A stretch of 64,000 nt of DNA from Helicobacter colisuis (lineage in GTDB: Bacteria > Campylobacterota > Campylobacteria > Campylobacterales > Helicobacteraceae): NCBI RefSeq assembly GCF_023646285.1, contig NZ_JAMOKX010000005.1, forward strand, positions 1 to 64,000, read 5' to 3'. The first letter of the stretch is position 1, and every line of letters starts with the position of its first letter. The notes below the pieces were generated by a model. The model worked only from the letters and a program-made list of their open reading frames with translations. It was not told the origin of the DNA and did no database searches. Shown piece after piece: positions 37,374 through 56,923 of this stretch. The translations under genes and the position numbers were made by a program.

Positions 37374-39449
37374 ATTTCTTTTTTCCATAATTTCTTTAGA
37401 AATATTGCTTGGCACTTCACCATAGTGATCAAATTCCATAGTGTAAGTTCCACGCCCTTGAGTAGCTGAACGCAAATCAGTAGAATAACCAAACATCTCG
37501 GCTAATGGAACAAAAGCATTGACAATTTTTAATCCCATTCTGTCATCCATTGAGTTGATTTGACCTCTTCTGCGGTTTAAATCACCAATAACATCACCCA
37601 TATACTCTTCAGGCACTTCAACTTCCACTTTCATCATTGGCTCTAATAAAACTGCCCCTGCCTTGCGACAAGCATCTTTAAACGCCATAGAACCTGCAAT
37701 TTTAAATGCCATTTCTGAAGAATCCACATCGTGATAGCTACCATCAAAAAGAGTAACTTTAAAATCCACAACTGGGTAACCTGCCAAAACACCATTTTGC
37801 ATAGCTTCTTGAATACCTTTATCAACAGCTGGAATATATTCTTTAGGAATTACACCACCTGAAATATTATTTACAAATTCATAACCTTTGCCTGGCTCTT
37901 GTGGTTCTAAGCGGATAAATACATGTCCATATTGTCCCCTACCACCAGATTGCTTGGCATATTTACATTCCTGCTCAACACTTTGGCGAATTGTTTCGCG
38001 GAATGCAACTTGAGGTTGTCCTACCTCTGCTTCTACTTTAAACTCACGCTTTAATCTATCGACGATAATCTCTAGGTGCAATTCTCCCATACCAGAAATA
38101 ATAGTTTGCCCCGATTCTTCATCTGTATGAACTCTAAAGCTCGGATCCTCTTCTGCAAGCTTTGCCAAGGCTAAAGCCATTTTTTCTTGATCTGCTTTTG
38201 TTTTTGGCTCTACTGCAATAGAAATAACTGGATCTGGGAATTCCATTCTCTCTAAAATAACAGGCTCTTTTTCAGAGCAAAGTGTATCCCCTGTCAAAGT
38301 CTCTTTTAAACCAACAAAGGCACAAATTTCCCCTGCATACACTTCTTTAATATCCTCGCGCTTATTGGAATGCATTTTCAACAATCTTCCAACACGCTCT
38401 TTTTTGCCTTTTGTAGAGTTAAGCACATAGCTTCCTGATTCCAAACTTCCACGATAAACGCGAACGAAAGTCAATTGCCCCACAAATGGATCTGTCATAA
38501 TTTTGAATGCCAATCCTGCAAACTCACCATCATCAGTTGATTTTACGCTTACTTCTTTTTCCTCATCTTTTGCATCAACACCGCGAATATCTGCAACTTC
38601 AGTTGGGGCTGGAAGATAGTCGATAACAGCATCTAGCAAGGTTTGAACTCCTTTGTTTTTAAAGCTAGAACCACAAAGCATAGGAATAATTTCCATTGCC
38701 AAACAACCTTTTTTAATCGCAGCTTTAATCTCTTCAACGCTTAGCTCTTCACCACCAAGATATTTTTCCATCAAAGCTTCATCTTGTTCAGCAGCAAATT
38801 CCACCATTTTTTCGCGATATTCATTGGCTTTTTCTACTAACTCTGCAGGAATTTCTTCAATGTCATACTTAGCACCCATTGATTCATCATTCCATACGAT
38901 TGCCTTCATTTGAATAAGATCAACAACTCCCTTAAAGGTATCTTCCGCACCAATTGGAATCACAAGTGGAACTGGACGCGCTTTAAGTCTTGTAGCAATT
39001 TGTGATTCTACATTATAGAAGTTCGCACCAATTCTGTCCATTTTATTAACAAAAACGATTCTTGGAACACCATATTTATTAGCTTGCCTCCACACAGTTT
39101 CACTTTGTGGTTGCACACCACCTACTGAACAAAATACCGCTACAGCACCATCTAAGACACGCATTGACCTTTCTACTTCAATAGTAAAATCCACGTGTCC
39201 GGGAGTGTCAATCAAGTTAATTTGATAATCTTTCCAAAAACAAGTTGTCGCAGCAGAAGTAATTGTAATACCTCTTTCTTTCTCTTGCTCCATCCAATCC
39301 ATTGTAGCAGCACCATCATGCACCTCACCGATCTTGTGGCTAACACCTGTATAAAACAAGATTCTCTCTGAAGTTGTCGTTTTACCTGCATCAATGTGAG
39401 CTGCAATACCAATATTTCTAATTCTATTTAATGGGGTTTTTCTTGCCAT
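37368..39449 (-). CDS. fusA: Elongation factor G
   Basis: 693-residue translational GTPase driving translocation. G-motifs: [18 protein letters not shown] and NKMDR. Domain IV carries the family loop near [10 protein letters not shown]. It is last in the rpsL-rpsG-fusA string, while tuf lies 13 kb upstream on the same strand with tRNA genes, as usual in epsilonproteobacteria. Confidence 0.98.
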   Translation of the reverse strand: MARKTPLNRIRNIGIAAHIDAGKTTTSERILFYTGVSHKIGEVHDGAATMDWMEQEKERGITITSAATTCFWKDYQINLIDTPGHVDFTIEVERSMRVLDGAVAVFCSVGGVQPQSETVWRQANKYGVPRIVFVNKMDRIGANFYNVESQIATRLKARPVPLVIPIGAEDTFKGVVDLIQMKAIVWNDESMGAKYDIEEIPAELVEKANEYREKMVEFAAEQDEALMEKYLGGEELSVEEIKAAIKKGCLAMEIIPMLCGSSFKNKGVQTLLDAVIDYLPAPTEVADIRGVDAKDEEKEVSVKSTDDGEFAGLAFKIMTDPFVGQLTFVRVYRGSLESGSYVLNSTKGKKERVGRLLKMHSNKREDIKEVYAGEICAFVGLKETLTGDTLCSEKEPVILERMEFPDPVISIAVEPKTKADQEKMALALAKLAEEDPSFRVHTDEESGQTIISGMGELHLEIIVDRLKREFKVEAEVGQPQVAFRETIRQSVEQECKYAKQSGGRGQYGHVFIRLEPQEPGKGYEFVNNISGGVIPKEYIPAVDKGIQEAMQNGVLAGYPVVDFKVTLFDGSYHDVDSSEMAFKIAGSMAFKDACRKAGAVLLEPMMKVEVEVPEEYMGDVIGDLNRRRGQINSMDDRMGLKIVNAFVPLAEMFGYSTDLRSATQGRGTYTMEFDHYGEVPSNISKEIMEKRNG

Positions 39450-39529
39450 TTTATAATCCTTTGGGATAACATATTTTTTATAAAGAAATTGCAGAAATCT
39501 TAGAAGGAAGATCCCTTCTAGATATTAAA

Positions 39530-40000
<471 letters not shown>

Positions 40001-40009
40001 TTACCTCAC

Positions 40010-40399
40010 TTATTTCTTAGAATCGCCAGATTTAGCTTTTTTAGCACCATACTTACTGCGTGAAACTGTTCGCTTTGCTACACCTGCAGTATCTAATGCA
40101 CCACGGATAATGTGATACTTTACGCCCGGTAAGTCCTTTACCCTACCACCACGGATTAACACAATAGAGTGCTCTTGAAGATTATGCCCTTCTCCAGGGA
40201 TATAACTAATTACTTCAAAACCACTTGTTAATCTAACTTTAGCTACTTTTCTCAAAGCTGAGTTAGGCTTTTTAGGTGTCGTGGTATAAACACGGGTGCA
40301 AACTCCTCTTCTTTGAGGACAAACTACCAAAGCTGGAGACTTTGATTTCTTAATAACTTTCTTTCGTTCTTTTCTAATCAACTGGTTAATAGTTGGCAC
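40010..40399 (-). CDS. rpsL: 30S ribosomal protein S12
   Basis: 129 residues. The decoding-centre loop [14 protein letters not shown] has wild-type lysines, and [10 protein letters not shown] is present, so no streptomycin-resistance change is seen at the classic positions. It has its own upstream gap of about 100 bp after the rpoBC hairpin. Confidence 0.98.
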   Translation of the reverse strand: MPTINQLIRKERKKVIKKSKSPALVVCPQRRGVCTRVYTTTPKKPNSALRKVAKVRLTSGFEVISYIPGEGHNLQEHSIVLIRGGRVKDLPGVKYHIIRGALDTAGVAKRTVSRSKYGAKKAKSGDSKK

Positions 40400-40479
40400 T
40401 TTGTATTCCTTCTTTCATAAATAATTTCAATAGAGAAAATGAAGCGGATTATATTCAAATCACACTTTACTTTTGCTTA

Positions 40480-49156
<8,677 letters not shown>

Positions 49157-49194
49157 TTATTAATGTAGAATTTTGGAAGAAAAATGAAAAATTT

Positions 49195-49216
49195 AGAGGG
49201 GAAAAATCCCCCCTCT
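49195..49216 (-). terminator. Attenuator/terminator between rplL and rpoBC
   Basis: On the minus strand AGAGGGG and CCCCTCT form a 7-bp GC-rich stem with an 8-nt loop, 7 bp after the rplL stop, followed by AAATTTTTC. This is an intrinsic-terminator pattern, matching the position of the E. coli rplL-rpoB attenuator. Confidence 0.65.
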
Positions 49217-49222
49217 CTTGAA

Positions 49223-49597
49223 TTATTTAATTTCGACTTTAGCACCAGCCTCTTCAAATTTTGCTTTCATAGCTTCAGCATCTTCTTTTTTAACACCTTC
49301 TTTAACGGTGAATGGAGTTTTCTCAACTGCATCTTTTGCTTCTTTTAAGCCAAGACCTGTTATTTCTCTTACAACTTTGATAACATTGATTTTCTTATCA
49401 CCGCTATCTGCAAGAATAACATCAAATTCTGTTTTTTCCTCTGCAACAGCACCAGCACCACCAGCAACTGCACCTGCAACAACAGTTGGCGCAGCAGAAA
49501 CACCAAATTTCTCTTCAAAAGCTTTTACAAGCTCTGAAAGTTCCATAACAGAAAGATTACCAATATACTCTAATACATCCTCTTTTGAAATTGCCAT
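49223..49597 (-). CDS. rplL: 50S ribosomal protein L7/L12
   Basis: 124 residues, acidic. Helical N-terminal dimerisation domain, Ala/Gly-rich hinge (about 35-55) and a C-terminal factor-binding domain with [13 protein letters not shown] strong AAGGAG site precedes the ATG. Present in multiple copies on the stalk with L10. Confidence 0.98.
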   Translation of the reverse strand: MAISKEDVLEYIGNLSVMELSELVKAFEEKFGVSAAPTVVAGAVAGGAGAVAEEKTEFDVILADSGDKKINVIKVVREITGLGLKEAKDAVEKTPFTVKEGVKKEDAEAMKAKFEEAGAKVEIK

Positions 49598-49621
49598 AAT
49601 TTATCTCCTTAAATTTATTAA

Positions 49622-50104
49622 TTATTCACCTTCTTTTTGTTTGCGTAAGTTATCCAACCCTGTAACAAAGTATCTTGCAGGCGCAGTCCAAACAGACAGC
49701 AACATACCAATAAGCTCTTCTTTTGAAGGTAGTTTTGAAACTGCTTCGATATGTTTTGAATCAACCAACTCTCCTTCAAAGTAACCAGATTTGATCACTA
49801 ATTTTCCGCCCACAGAGTTTGAAAATTTGCAAACTACTTTTGACAAAGAAATCTGATCTTCACTCCAAAGAAAAATATTATTTTCTTTTAGCTCCAAACC
49901 TTCAACATTAGAATTCTTTAATGCAATAGAAGCTAGAGTATTTTTAACGACTTGCACTTTTGCATTTTGAGCTCTCATTTCTGCTCTTAGAACTTCTAAT
50001 TCCTTAACCGTAAGTCCTTTATAATCACAAACGATGATTGCATTTGAAGCTTGAAATTCAGCACTTAAACTTTCAATTAAAGCGTTTTTTTCTACTTTTG
50101 TCAT
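49622..50104 (-). CDS. rplJ: 50S ribosomal protein L10
   Basis: 160 residues. Starts [13 protein letters not shown] and contains [13 protein letters not shown] and the helical C-terminal L12-binding tail. The 90-bp gap before it probably contains the L10 autoregulatory leader, though I cannot define it. Confidence 0.97.
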   Translation of the reverse strand: MTKVEKNALIESLSAEFQASNAIIVCDYKGLTVKELEVLRAEMRAQNAKVQVVKNTLASIALKNSNVEGLELKENNIFLWSEDQISLSKVVCKFSNSVGGKLVIKSGYFEGELVDSKHIEAVSKLPSKEELIGMLLSVWTAPARYFVTGLDNLRKQKEGE

Positions 50105-50194
50105 TTTAACCTCCTTTCCGACGAAAGACTTATATAGGGTAATTTTTAAGCAAAGCCCCTATAGTCATTAGTCTAAGATAAAAACAAGAATAAA

Positions 50195-50899
50195 TTATTT
50201 CATATCAATGAGTTCTTGCACATCAAGTTTAAGTGATGGACTCATTGTTAGCGATAAAGTTGCATTTTTAATATATTTACCCTTAGCTGTTGCTGGTTTT
50301 TGCTTATTGATATTTCTAACAAGCGCAATGATATTCTCTTCTAGTTTTTTTGCATCAAAGCTAACCTTTCCAACAGGTGCGTGGATAATACCCTTTTTAT
50401 CTACACGATAATTGACTTGACCGCTCTTAGCATTGCTCACTGCTTTTGAAACTTCCATGGTTACTGTTCCAGTTTTGGGGTTTGGCATTAATCCCTTTGG
50501 ACCTAAGATTCGACCAACTTTTCCTACTAAAGCCATCATATCTGGAGTAGCAATCACCATATCAAAATTGATTTCACCACCTTTGATTTGCTCTGCTAAA
50601 TCCTCATCACCTACAACATCAGCTCCTGCCGCTTTTGCTTCATCAGCTTTTACACCTTTTGCAAAAACTGCTACTCGAACATTTTTTCCTGTTCCATTAG
50701 GCAATACAACAGCACCACGAATCATTTGATCGGCATGTCTAGGATCAACTCCCAAACTCAACGCAATCTCAACGGTTTCATCAAATTTAGCAGATGCTAA
50801 AGACTTCACTGTTGCAGAAGCGGTTGTAATATCGTATATCTTTTTACAATCTACCTTTTCTAGTAGTTTTTGCATTCTTTTAGTAATTTTTTTTGCCAT
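50195..50899 (-). CDS. rplA: 50S ribosomal protein L1
   Basis: 234 residues, with the family signature [20 protein letters not shown] in the form [18 protein letters not shown]. Binds helices 76-78 of 23S rRNA and, in other bacteria, represses its own operon. 23 bp after rplK. Confidence 0.98.
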   Translation of the reverse strand: MAKKITKRMQKLLEKVDCKKIYDITTASATVKSLASAKFDETVEIALSLGVDPRHADQMIRGAVVLPNGTGKNVRVAVFAKGVKADEAKAAGADVVGDEDLAEQIKGGEINFDMVIATPDMMALVGKVGRILGPKGLMPNPKTGTVTMEVSKAVSNAKSGQVNYRVDKKGIIHAPVGKVSFDAKKLEENIIALVRNINKQKPATAKGKYIKNATLSLTMSPSLKLDVQELIDMK

Positions 50900-50922
50900 A
50901 TTTTATACTCCAACGCGTCTTA

Positions 50923-51348
50923 TTAATCTACAACTTCAATGCCCATACTTCGAGCACTTCCTTCAACAATTTTAATTGCTGCTTCTTCTGAATTTGCATT
51001 CAAATCATCCATCTTTGTTTTAACAATCTCTAAAACTTGTGCTTTAGTTAATTTTCCAACTTTATTTTTTAAAGGATTATCAGAACCTTTCTGGATTCCT
51101 GCCGCTTTTTTAATTAAATCTGTAACAGGCGGTTTTTTGGTTACAAATGTAAAGCTTTTATCTTGATAAACAGTGATTAACACAGGAATATTAAAATCTC
51201 CCATATCTTTCGTTTTTTCATTGAATGCTTTACAAAATTCCATAATATTAACACCGCGCTGTCCTAGAGCTGGACCAACAGGAGGAGATGGATTTGCTTT
51301 GCCCGCAGGGATTTGAAGCTTAAGTTCGCCAATGATTTTCTTTGCCAT
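50923..51348 (-). CDS. rplK: 50S ribosomal protein L11
   Basis: 141 residues. The N-terminal [20 protein letters not shown] proline-rich motif and the C-terminal RNA-binding domain ending [10 protein letters not shown] are typical. Site of stringent-response and thiostrepton action. Confidence 0.98.
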   Translation of the reverse strand: MAKKIIGELKLQIPAGKANPSPPVGPALGQRGVNIMEFCKAFNEKTKDMGDFNIPVLITVYQDKSFTFVTKKPPVTDLIKKAAGIQKGSDNPLKNKVGKLTKAQVLEIVKTKMDDLNANSEEAAIKIVEGSARSMGIEVVD

Positions 51349-51370
51349 AACTTATCCTTGTCTTTAGTAA

Positions 51371-51901
51371 TTAAACTATTTTTTCCACTTGTGAATAAAG
51401 TATTTCAATAGGGGTGCTTCTACCAAAAATAGAAACATTTAATTTGAGTTTTCTATGCTCCATATCATATTCTTCAACTGTTCCAGTGAAGTTTGCAAAA
51501 GGACCTTCAATGATTCTAACAACTTCTCCCGCTTCAAAAATAACTTTTGGTTTAGGAGCAGCACGATTTTGAACTTTTTCAATAATATGATTAATATCTG
51601 CTTCACTCAATGGAGTTGGCTTTTTAGCCTCACCAATAAAACGACTAACTTTCGGTAAAGATTGAATTTTATGCCATAATGCTGTATCAAGATCAACTTT
51701 TACAAAAACATATCCGGGATAAAGACTTCTTTCGCTTATCTTTTTTTTGTTATTTTTTACTTCAATAATATCTTCTGTTGGAACAACAATATCAGTGATT
51801 CTCTCTTCTAAGTGATGTTCTCTTACAAGATTTTCAATCCCACGCTTTACTGCTTGCTCACTACCAAAATATGTTTGAATCGCATACCAATACAACGCCA
51901 T
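51371..51901 (-). CDS. nusG: Transcription termination/antitermination protein NusG
   Basis: 176 residues. The N-terminal NGN domain starts WYAIQTYFGSE, and the C-terminal KOW motif reads GEVVRIIEGPFANFTGTVEE. The ATG at 51901 has an AGGA site at 8 nt; an in-frame TTG two codons earlier is less likely. Couples RNA polymerase to Rho or ribosomes. 16 bp after secE. Confidence 0.96.
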   Translation of the reverse strand: MALYWYAIQTYFGSEQAVKRGIENLVREHHLEERITDIVVPTEDIIEVKNNKKKISERSLYPGYVFVKVDLDTALWHKIQSLPKVSRFIGEAKKPTPLSEADINHIIEKVQNRAAPKPKVIFEAGEVVRIIEGPFANFTGTVEEYDMEHRKLKLNVSIFGRSTPIEILYSQVEKIV

Positions 51902-51917
51902 AGACAAATCCTAAAAA

Positions 51918-52097
51918 TTATAAAATGCTTGAAACAAAACTACCAAGAATGAAATCAACTAATGCCAAGAATAAAGCAACTATTGTTACAACGATGACCA
52001 CAGAAATAAATGCATTTCTCACTTGTTCTTTTGTGGGGAAAATAACTTTTGATAACTCTTCTCTTGATAATTTATAATAACTAATTAGTTTTTTCAT
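51918..52097 (-). CDS. secE: Preprotein translocase subunit SecE
   Basis: 59 residues starting MKKLISYYKLSREEL, with one membrane helix (about residues 31-52). It is the essential small Sec translocon subunit. It lies between tRNA-Trp and nusG, the conserved position in bacteria. Confidence 0.95.
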   Translation of the reverse strand: MKKLISYYKLSREELSKVIFPTKEQVRNAFISVVIVVTIVALFLALVDFILGSFVSSIL

Positions 52098-52129
52098 TTC
52101 TTTGTTTGTCTCTCTTTATTACAAAATGG

Positions 52130-52202
52130 CAGGCCAGGAGGGACTCGAACCCCCAACACTCGGTTTTGGAGACCGACGCTCTACCATTGGAGCTACTGAC
52201 CT
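52130..52202 (-). tRNA. tRNA-Trp (CCA anticodon)
   Basis: A 73-nt cloverleaf; acceptor AGGTCAG pairs with CTGGCCT (one G-T). The anticodon loop CTCCAAA carries CCA, and GGTTCGAGTCC is the T arm. The 3' CCA is not encoded. Position between rpmG and secE is conserved. Confidence 0.97.
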
Positions 52203-52211
52203 ACAAAAGCT

Positions 52212-52240
52212 AAAAGCTAAGAGGAGGAATCTTAGCTTTT
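52212..52240. terminator. Perfect 11-bp hairpin at the end of rpmG
   Basis: AAAAGCTAAGA (52212-52222) and TCTTAGCTTTT (52230-52240) are exact inverted repeats with a 7-nt loop. The rpmG stop lies in the stem. It ends in TTTT on either strand, so it could terminate or attenuate before tRNA-Trp-secE-nusG. The minus-strand loop TTCCTCC is itself anti-Shine-Dalgarno-like. Confidence 0.6.
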
Positions 52241-52402
52241 TAGTTTTACTTCTTTATGAATTGTGTGTTTATTTAATCTTGGGCAGAACTTTTTTAGCTC
52301 CAGTTTTTCTGTTTGGGTTTTTGCATTTTTTACAGTGCTGTAATTAATGTCACCACATTCAGAACATTTGAGTCCAATTTTTACGCGATTACCTTTAGCC
52401 AT
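52232..52402 (-). CDS. rpmG: 50S ribosomal protein L33
   Basis: 56 residues starting [16 protein letters not shown], ending HKEVKLKS. It keeps the first CxxC pair (Cys13, Cys16) and one later Cys (Cys40 in FCPRLNKHT), but the fourth zinc ligand is replaced, an intermediate between zinc-binding and zinc-independent L33 forms. It lies 10 bp after tuf and before tRNA-Trp. Confidence 0.95.
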   Translation of the reverse strand: MAKGNRVKIGLKCSECGDINYSTVKNAKTQTEKLELKKFCPRLNKHTIHKEVKLKS

Positions 52403-52412
52403 TTTTTAAAGC

Positions 52413-53612
52413 CTATTCGATAATCTTTGTAACAACACCCGCACCTACAGTTCTACCACCTTCACGGATAGCAAATCTTGTTCCCTCTTCAAGTGCGATA
52501 GGGTTGATTAATTCAACAGTGATTTTAATGTTATCACCTGGCATTACCATTTCTACACCTTCTGGTAACGTAATAGAACCTGTGATATCTGTTGTTCTTA
52601 CATAGAATTGTGGTCTATATCCATTAAAGAATGGAGTATGTCTTCCGCCTTCCTCTTTTGAAAGAACATAAATTTCACCTTCAAATTTTTTGTGAGGAGT
52701 GATTGAGCCTGGCTTACAGAGAACCATACCTCTTTCTACTTCTTCTTTTTTGGTTCCTCTTAAAAGAACCCCAACATTATCACCAGCCTCACCTTGATCT
52801 AGCTCTTTTCTAAACATTTCAACGCCAGTAACAGTTGTTTTTTGAGTTGGTCTAATACCTACGATTTCAATCTCATCACCAACTTTTACAATACCTCTTT
52901 CGATTCTTCCTGTTACAACTGTTCCACGACCAGCAATTGAGAAAACATCTTCAATTGGCATAAGGAAAGTTTTATCAGTTTCACGAACAGGAGTTGGAAT
53001 GTATTCATCTACTGCATCCATAAGCTTCATGATTTTCTCACTCCACTCACCTAAAGTTCCAGATTTTGCTTCATCAAGTGCTTTTAATGCAGAACCAGCG
53101 ATAATTGGAGTATCATCTCCTGGGAATTCATAGCTTGATAAAAGCTCTCTAATTTCCATTTCAACTAATTCTAATAATTCTGGATCATCAACCATATCTT
53201 GTTTATTCATAAATACCACAATGTAAGGAACACCTACTTGGCGAGATAGCAAAATGTGCTCTCTTGTTTGTGGCATAGGACCATCTGCAGCAGAAACAAC
53301 CAAAATCGCTCCATCCATTTGCGCAGCACCTGTGATCATGTTTTTAACATAGTCAGCGTGTCCAGGACAATCTACGTGTGCGTAGTGTCTTTTTTCTGTT
53401 TCATATTCAATGTGTGAAGTCGCAATAGTAATACCACGCTCTTTTTCTTCTGGAGCATTATCGATATTATCATAGTCCTTCATCTCTGCTAGACCTTTAG
53501 TAGATAGAACAGCAGAAATCGCAGCACTTAAAGTTGTCTTACCATGGTCAACATGCCCGATAGTTCCAATATTTACATGTGGTTTTGATTTGACATATTT
53601 TTCCTTAGCCAT
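52413..53612 (-). CDS. tuf: Elongation factor Tu
   Basis: 399-residue GTPase delivering aminoacyl-tRNA. G1 [23 protein letters not shown], and NKQDMVD (a variant of NKCDM) are seen. A single copy is present in this window, preceded by four tRNA genes whose transcripts may be co-processed with tuf. Confidence 0.98.
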   Translation of the reverse strand: MAKEKYVKSKPHVNIGTIGHVDHGKTTLSAAISAVLSTKGLAEMKDYDNIDNAPEEKERGITIATSHIEYETEKRHYAHVDCPGHADYVKNMITGAAQMDGAILVVSAADGPMPQTREHILLSRQVGVPYIVVFMNKQDMVDDPELLELVEMEIRELLSSYEFPGDDTPIIAGSALKALDEAKSGTLGEWSEKIMKLMDAVDEYIPTPVRETDKTFLMPIEDVFSIAGRGTVVTGRIERGIVKVGDEIEIVGIRPTQKTTVTGVEMFRKELDQGEAGDNVGVLLRGTKKEEVERGMVLCKPGSITPHKKFEGEIYVLSKEEGGRHTPFFNGYRPQFYVRTTDITGSITLPEGVEMVMPGDNIKITVELINPIALEEGTRFAIREGGRTVGAGVVTKIIE

Positions 53613-53726
53613 AAGCTTCTCCTAAAATTTAAAGTTTAAAATAGCCGTTATTCTACACTATTTTTACCAATTTTAAAATTAAGAATCGTAACATTTTCTA
53701 CAATTCCATCATAAACTCTGAAAAAC

Positions 53727-53801
53727 TGGAGCCCATAAGCGGGATTGAACCGCCGACCTCTTCCTTACCAAGGAAGTGCTCTGCCACTGAGCTATATGGG
53801 C
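53727..53801 (-). tRNA. tRNA-Thr (GGT anticodon)
   Basis: Acceptor GCCCATA pairs with TATGGGC; the anticodon stem CTTCC/GGAAG encloses TTGGTAA with GGT. 3' CCA is encoded. Directly upstream of tuf. Confidence 0.97.
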
Positions 53802-53870
53802 AAAAAAATAACAATACATAAGTGTTGGGCTGATTTAAAAAAACTACAAGTAGAATCAGCTCCCAGTATA

Positions 53871-53947
53871 TGGAGCGGGAAACGGGGCTCGAACCCGCGA
53901 CCCTCAGCTTGGAAGGCTGATGCTCTAGCCAACTGAGCTACTCCCGC
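53871..53947 (-). tRNA. tRNA-Gly (TCC anticodon)
   Basis: Acceptor GCGGGAG/TCCCGC-type pairing; the anticodon loop CTTCCAA carries TCC between TCAGC and GCTGA. 3' CCA is encoded. Confidence 0.97.
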
Positions 53948-53960
53948 AAATAGCTATTAA

Positions 53961-54045
<85 letters not shown>

Positions 54046-54083
54046 CCAATTATAAACTGGTCAAACACTGAAATAAAAATAAA

Positions 54084-54164
<81 letters not shown>

Positions 54165-54258
54165 TTAAAAATGAAGTGAAATTCTATCCTCTTTTTTTAA
54201 AAATGTCAATACTTTATAAAAATTTATTGTAGAATTCTTTTTGGCTTTTTAAATATTC

Positions 54259-54318
54259 TAGCAATCACTTCTTTATATCCTTAAATATACAATAAGAATG
54301 TTTAGGCAATGATTGCTA
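54259..54318 (+). promoter_or_regulatory. Spaced inverted repeat upstream of the TonB-dependent receptor
   Basis: TAGCAATCA (54259-54267) and TGATTGCTA (54310-54318) are exact 9-bp inverted repeats separated by 42 bp, placed 42 bp before the receptor start. They could be paired operator half-sites flanking the promoter. They do not match the Fur or NikR consensus I know. Confidence 0.4.
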
Positions 54319-54359
54319 ATTTTTAAATCGCCAAAATTTCATTAATTTAGGAAATTTAA

Positions 54360-56348
54360 ATGCGAAAACGCAAACATTTACAACCTAGGGGATTTAGAAA
54401 AAAATATTTTTCTTTGGCTGCAATTTTAGCTTTAAACAGCACCCTTCTTGCACAAAGTCAAAATATCGCTTTAAATGAAAAATCTTCACAATCTCAAGAT
54501 TCTCAATCTTTAAAGCTTTCTATTATCCATGCAGATGAGTTTGTAGAGAATGCAGACTTCAAAGAAGAATTTAGTGCAGAGGAAATTAAACAATCCAATG
54601 CTCAAAATGTCTATGAATTCTTAAATCTTCATTCTCTACTTAAAACCACTCCCAGTTATGGCAATCCTTACACTCAAAACATTGATTTAAGAGGTTTTGG
54701 GCAAAACGCACACAAGAATCTTGCAATCATTGTTGATGGAATTAGAATAAATAATATTGATTCAGCGCCTGTTTCACTAAGCTCTATTCCACTTGATTCG
54801 ATTCAAAAAATTGAAATTATCCGCGGCAAGGGTATGACAAAATATGGCAATGGTGCTGTTAGTGGAGTTTTGAAAATCACCACCACACGCAAAGAAGGTG
54901 GAACTATTAATCTAGGCTATTCAAGCTATGACACGCTCAATTCACAAATGACAGCGCGTTATGTGGGAGACACTTTGAATATTGGATTTTATGGTCAATA
55001 TCAACATTCTCAAGGTGCTAGAAAAATCACGCAAGGATCTGATGAAAAAGATGGAAATTACAACAAAAATAGCGGAATCTCACTTTTTTATTACCCCAAT
55101 GATTCTTTAATCTTAAAAGCTAGTGCTAATTATTCCAAATATGGTATCAAATATGCCGATCCACTTACCAAAGAGCAGTTTGACAAAGATCCAAGCCAAG
55201 CTCCTGCGCCATCGCCTTGGGGGGGAGATTCCTTTAGTCATCAAAAGCGATGGGATTTGTATCATAATTTTGGCTTAACCTATTATGCGCAAAATGGCGT
55301 TACTACCGATATTAACTTTGGTGGGAATCGCAATGAAAGCGATTATGTCAATTCTCCCAATGCACTTTATGTCGGAAAAGGTTTATATGGTAATTTTAAT
55401 ACTGCTTACAAAAATGATTCCTATCTTGCAGAAATAGGGGGAGAGATCAAACAAAGCCAACGCATAAATAACAATGTTAAAGCTGAAGTGAGTGAAATGT
55501 TGCTTTATCTTAGCGGAGAAAAATATCTAGGGAAATCCACGCTCAATCTTGGAATCAACACACAAAGAGTCATCAACAAACAAACTAATCTTTATAGCAG
55601 GGATGAAAATCTTATTGGTGGAGAACTTGGCTATCATTACCAAATCCACCCGCAAATTAGCGTTTTTACTTCCTATTCTCGCACCTTTGTTACTCCAAAT
55701 GTTGATTGGCTATTCCGCTATGATCGTATCACATCTGCCCTTTTGCCTAACACACTCATTGAACCAGCCACTTTTGATACTTTTCAAATTGGAACAGATA
55801 TGATTGTGGGGATTCACAAGCTTAGCGGAAGTGTGTTTTATATCCAAGGGCACGATGAAAACTATTTTGGACTAAACAAAATCACAGGCATTTCTAATAC
55901 TAACCAAACTCTAGGAAAAACAAGAAGAATCGGTGGTGAAGTTAAATTTATCACTTATTTTTTACAAAACCTTTATTCAACCTTGAGTTATGCTTATGTT
56001 GATGCTACCATGCAAGGCAATGAAGGATATAAAGGCAATACAATTCCCGGTGTCTCTAAGCACACTTTTGTAACAAGCCTTAATTATCTCCCTATTCCTA
56101 ATCTTAATCTTGGAATCTCTTATAAATATGGCTCTAGGGCTTATGATTATAATGATTATGATAATGTGCTTACAAAAATGCCAAACTATCAAAGTCTCAA
56201 TGCCACATTAAGCTACACACTTAAAGATTTTGAAATTTATGCCTTTGCTAATAATCTCACAAATCATAAAAATGCTCTAGTGGTTGAAAAATATTATCCC
56301 TATGAGTTTGAAACAACCTTTGGTGGAGGAGTGAAATACAAATTCTAA
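54360..56348 (+). CDS. TonB-dependent outer-membrane receptor
   Basis: 662 residues with an Arg/Lys-rich start then a signal peptide (cleavage near LLAQ). The plug domain (about residues 75-185) contains NIDLRGFG, IIVDGIRINN and IEIIRGKG. A 22-strand barrel-like region follows, ending in GGGVKYKF with terminal Phe. Substrate not predictable; Helicobacter relatives take up iron complexes or nickel. A short G7 run sits in codons near SPWGG. An AGGA site precedes the ATG. It overlaps the next gene by 1 bp. Confidence 0.93.
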   Translation: MRKRKHLQPRGFRKKYFSLAAILALNSTLLAQSQNIALNEKSSQSQDSQSLKLSIIHADEFVENADFKEEFSAEEIKQSNAQNVYEFLNLHSLLKTTPSYGNPYTQNIDLRGFGQNAHKNLAIIVDGIRINNIDSAPVSLSSIPLDSIQKIEIIRGKGMTKYGNGAVSGVLKITTTRKEGGTINLGYSSYDTLNSQMTARYVGDTLNIGFYGQYQHSQGARKITQGSDEKDGNYNKNSGISLFYYPNDSLILKASANYSKYGIKYADPLTKEQFDKDPSQAPAPSPWGGDSFSHQKRWDLYHNFGLTYYAQNGVTTDINFGGNRNESDYVNSPNALYVGKGLYGNFNTAYKNDSYLAEIGGEIKQSQRINNNVKAEVSEMLLYLSGEKYLGKSTLNLGINTQRVINKQTNLYSRDENLIGGELGYHYQIHPQISVFTSYSRTFVTPNVDWLFRYDRITSALLPNTLIEPATFDTFQIGTDMIVGIHKLSGSVFYIQGHDENYFGLNKITGISNTNQTLGKTRRIGGEVKFITYFLQNLYSTLSYAYVDATMQGNEGYKGNTIPGVSKHTFVTSLNYLPIPNLNLGISYKYGSRAYDYNDYDNVLTKMPNYQSLNATLSYTLKDFEIYAFANNLTNHKNALVVEKYYPYEFETTFGGGVKYKF

Positions 56349-56923
56349 TGCAAAATTTTTCGCTTCACAATTATCTTATTTACAAATTTTTAAACTCCCT
56401 TTTTGGGGGAGTTGCTTTGGGAACAATCTTTACCATTTATGCACTTTTACCCCCCAAAATTTTCTCCATTGGCGGAATCATTCTTGCCCTTGGAGCGTGG
56501 ATTCTAAGCTTTTTTTATACACAGCTACTCCAAACCAAACCCTATAAGATCATTCTTACCTTTATGGAGATTCTGCCCTTTGCTTATTTGCTTTCTTATT
56601 TGCTTTTTCCGCAGACTTTCTATGGTGCGCTTTTAGTCTATGGGCTTTATCAAATAGGCTTTATTTTTGGGGATTATCTTGTGCGCAATGAAACCCTAAT
56701 CTTTCATTCCAAAAGTTTTCTTTCTAAGATTGACAAAACAAGACAAATTGGGTATTTAGGTGGTTTAGTATTGAGTTTTGTTTTTTATTTTGGATTAGAG
56801 CAGTTTGGAATCTTGCTTAAAGAATTACAAGTCTATTACATTCATTTTCTTTTGCTTTTATTGCAATGCTTAGTGTTTATTACTCTTATCTTTTCATTCA
56901 AAGGAAACCCTTGCAAAATCTAA
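56348..56923 (+). CDS. Six-helix inner-membrane protein of unknown function
   Basis: 191 residues with six predicted membrane helices and short loops. It starts at the last base of the TonB receptor, so the two are coupled. The size and hydrophobicity resemble half of an MFS transporter, but I see no family signature. A role in moving the receptor's substrate across the inner membrane is plausible inference only. Confidence 0.65.
   Translation: MQNFSLHNYLIYKFLNSLFGGVALGTIFTIYALLPPKIFSIGGIILALGAWILSFFYTQLLQTKPYKIILTFMEILPFAYLLSYLLFPQTFYGALLVYGLYQIGFIFGDYLVRNETLIFHSKSFLSKIDKTRQIGYLGGLVLSFVFYFGLEQFGILLKELQVYYIHFLLLLLQCLVFITLIFSFKGNPCKI

Noticed and set aside
52102-52347. Plus-strand 81-codon frame over tRNA-Trp and rpmG
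   Set aside because: It is antisense to a tRNA and a ribosomal protein gene; its peptide matches the common false ORF seen on tRNA complements.
53745-53936. Plus-strand 63-codon frame over tRNA-Thr and tRNA-Gly
   Set aside because: Antisense to two tRNA genes, with the typical tRNA-complement false peptide.
55218-55225. Phase-variable G7 tract in the TonB receptor
   Set aside because: Seven G encoding Trp-Gly-Gly is short for efficient slippage; the frame is intact. Possible but not supported.
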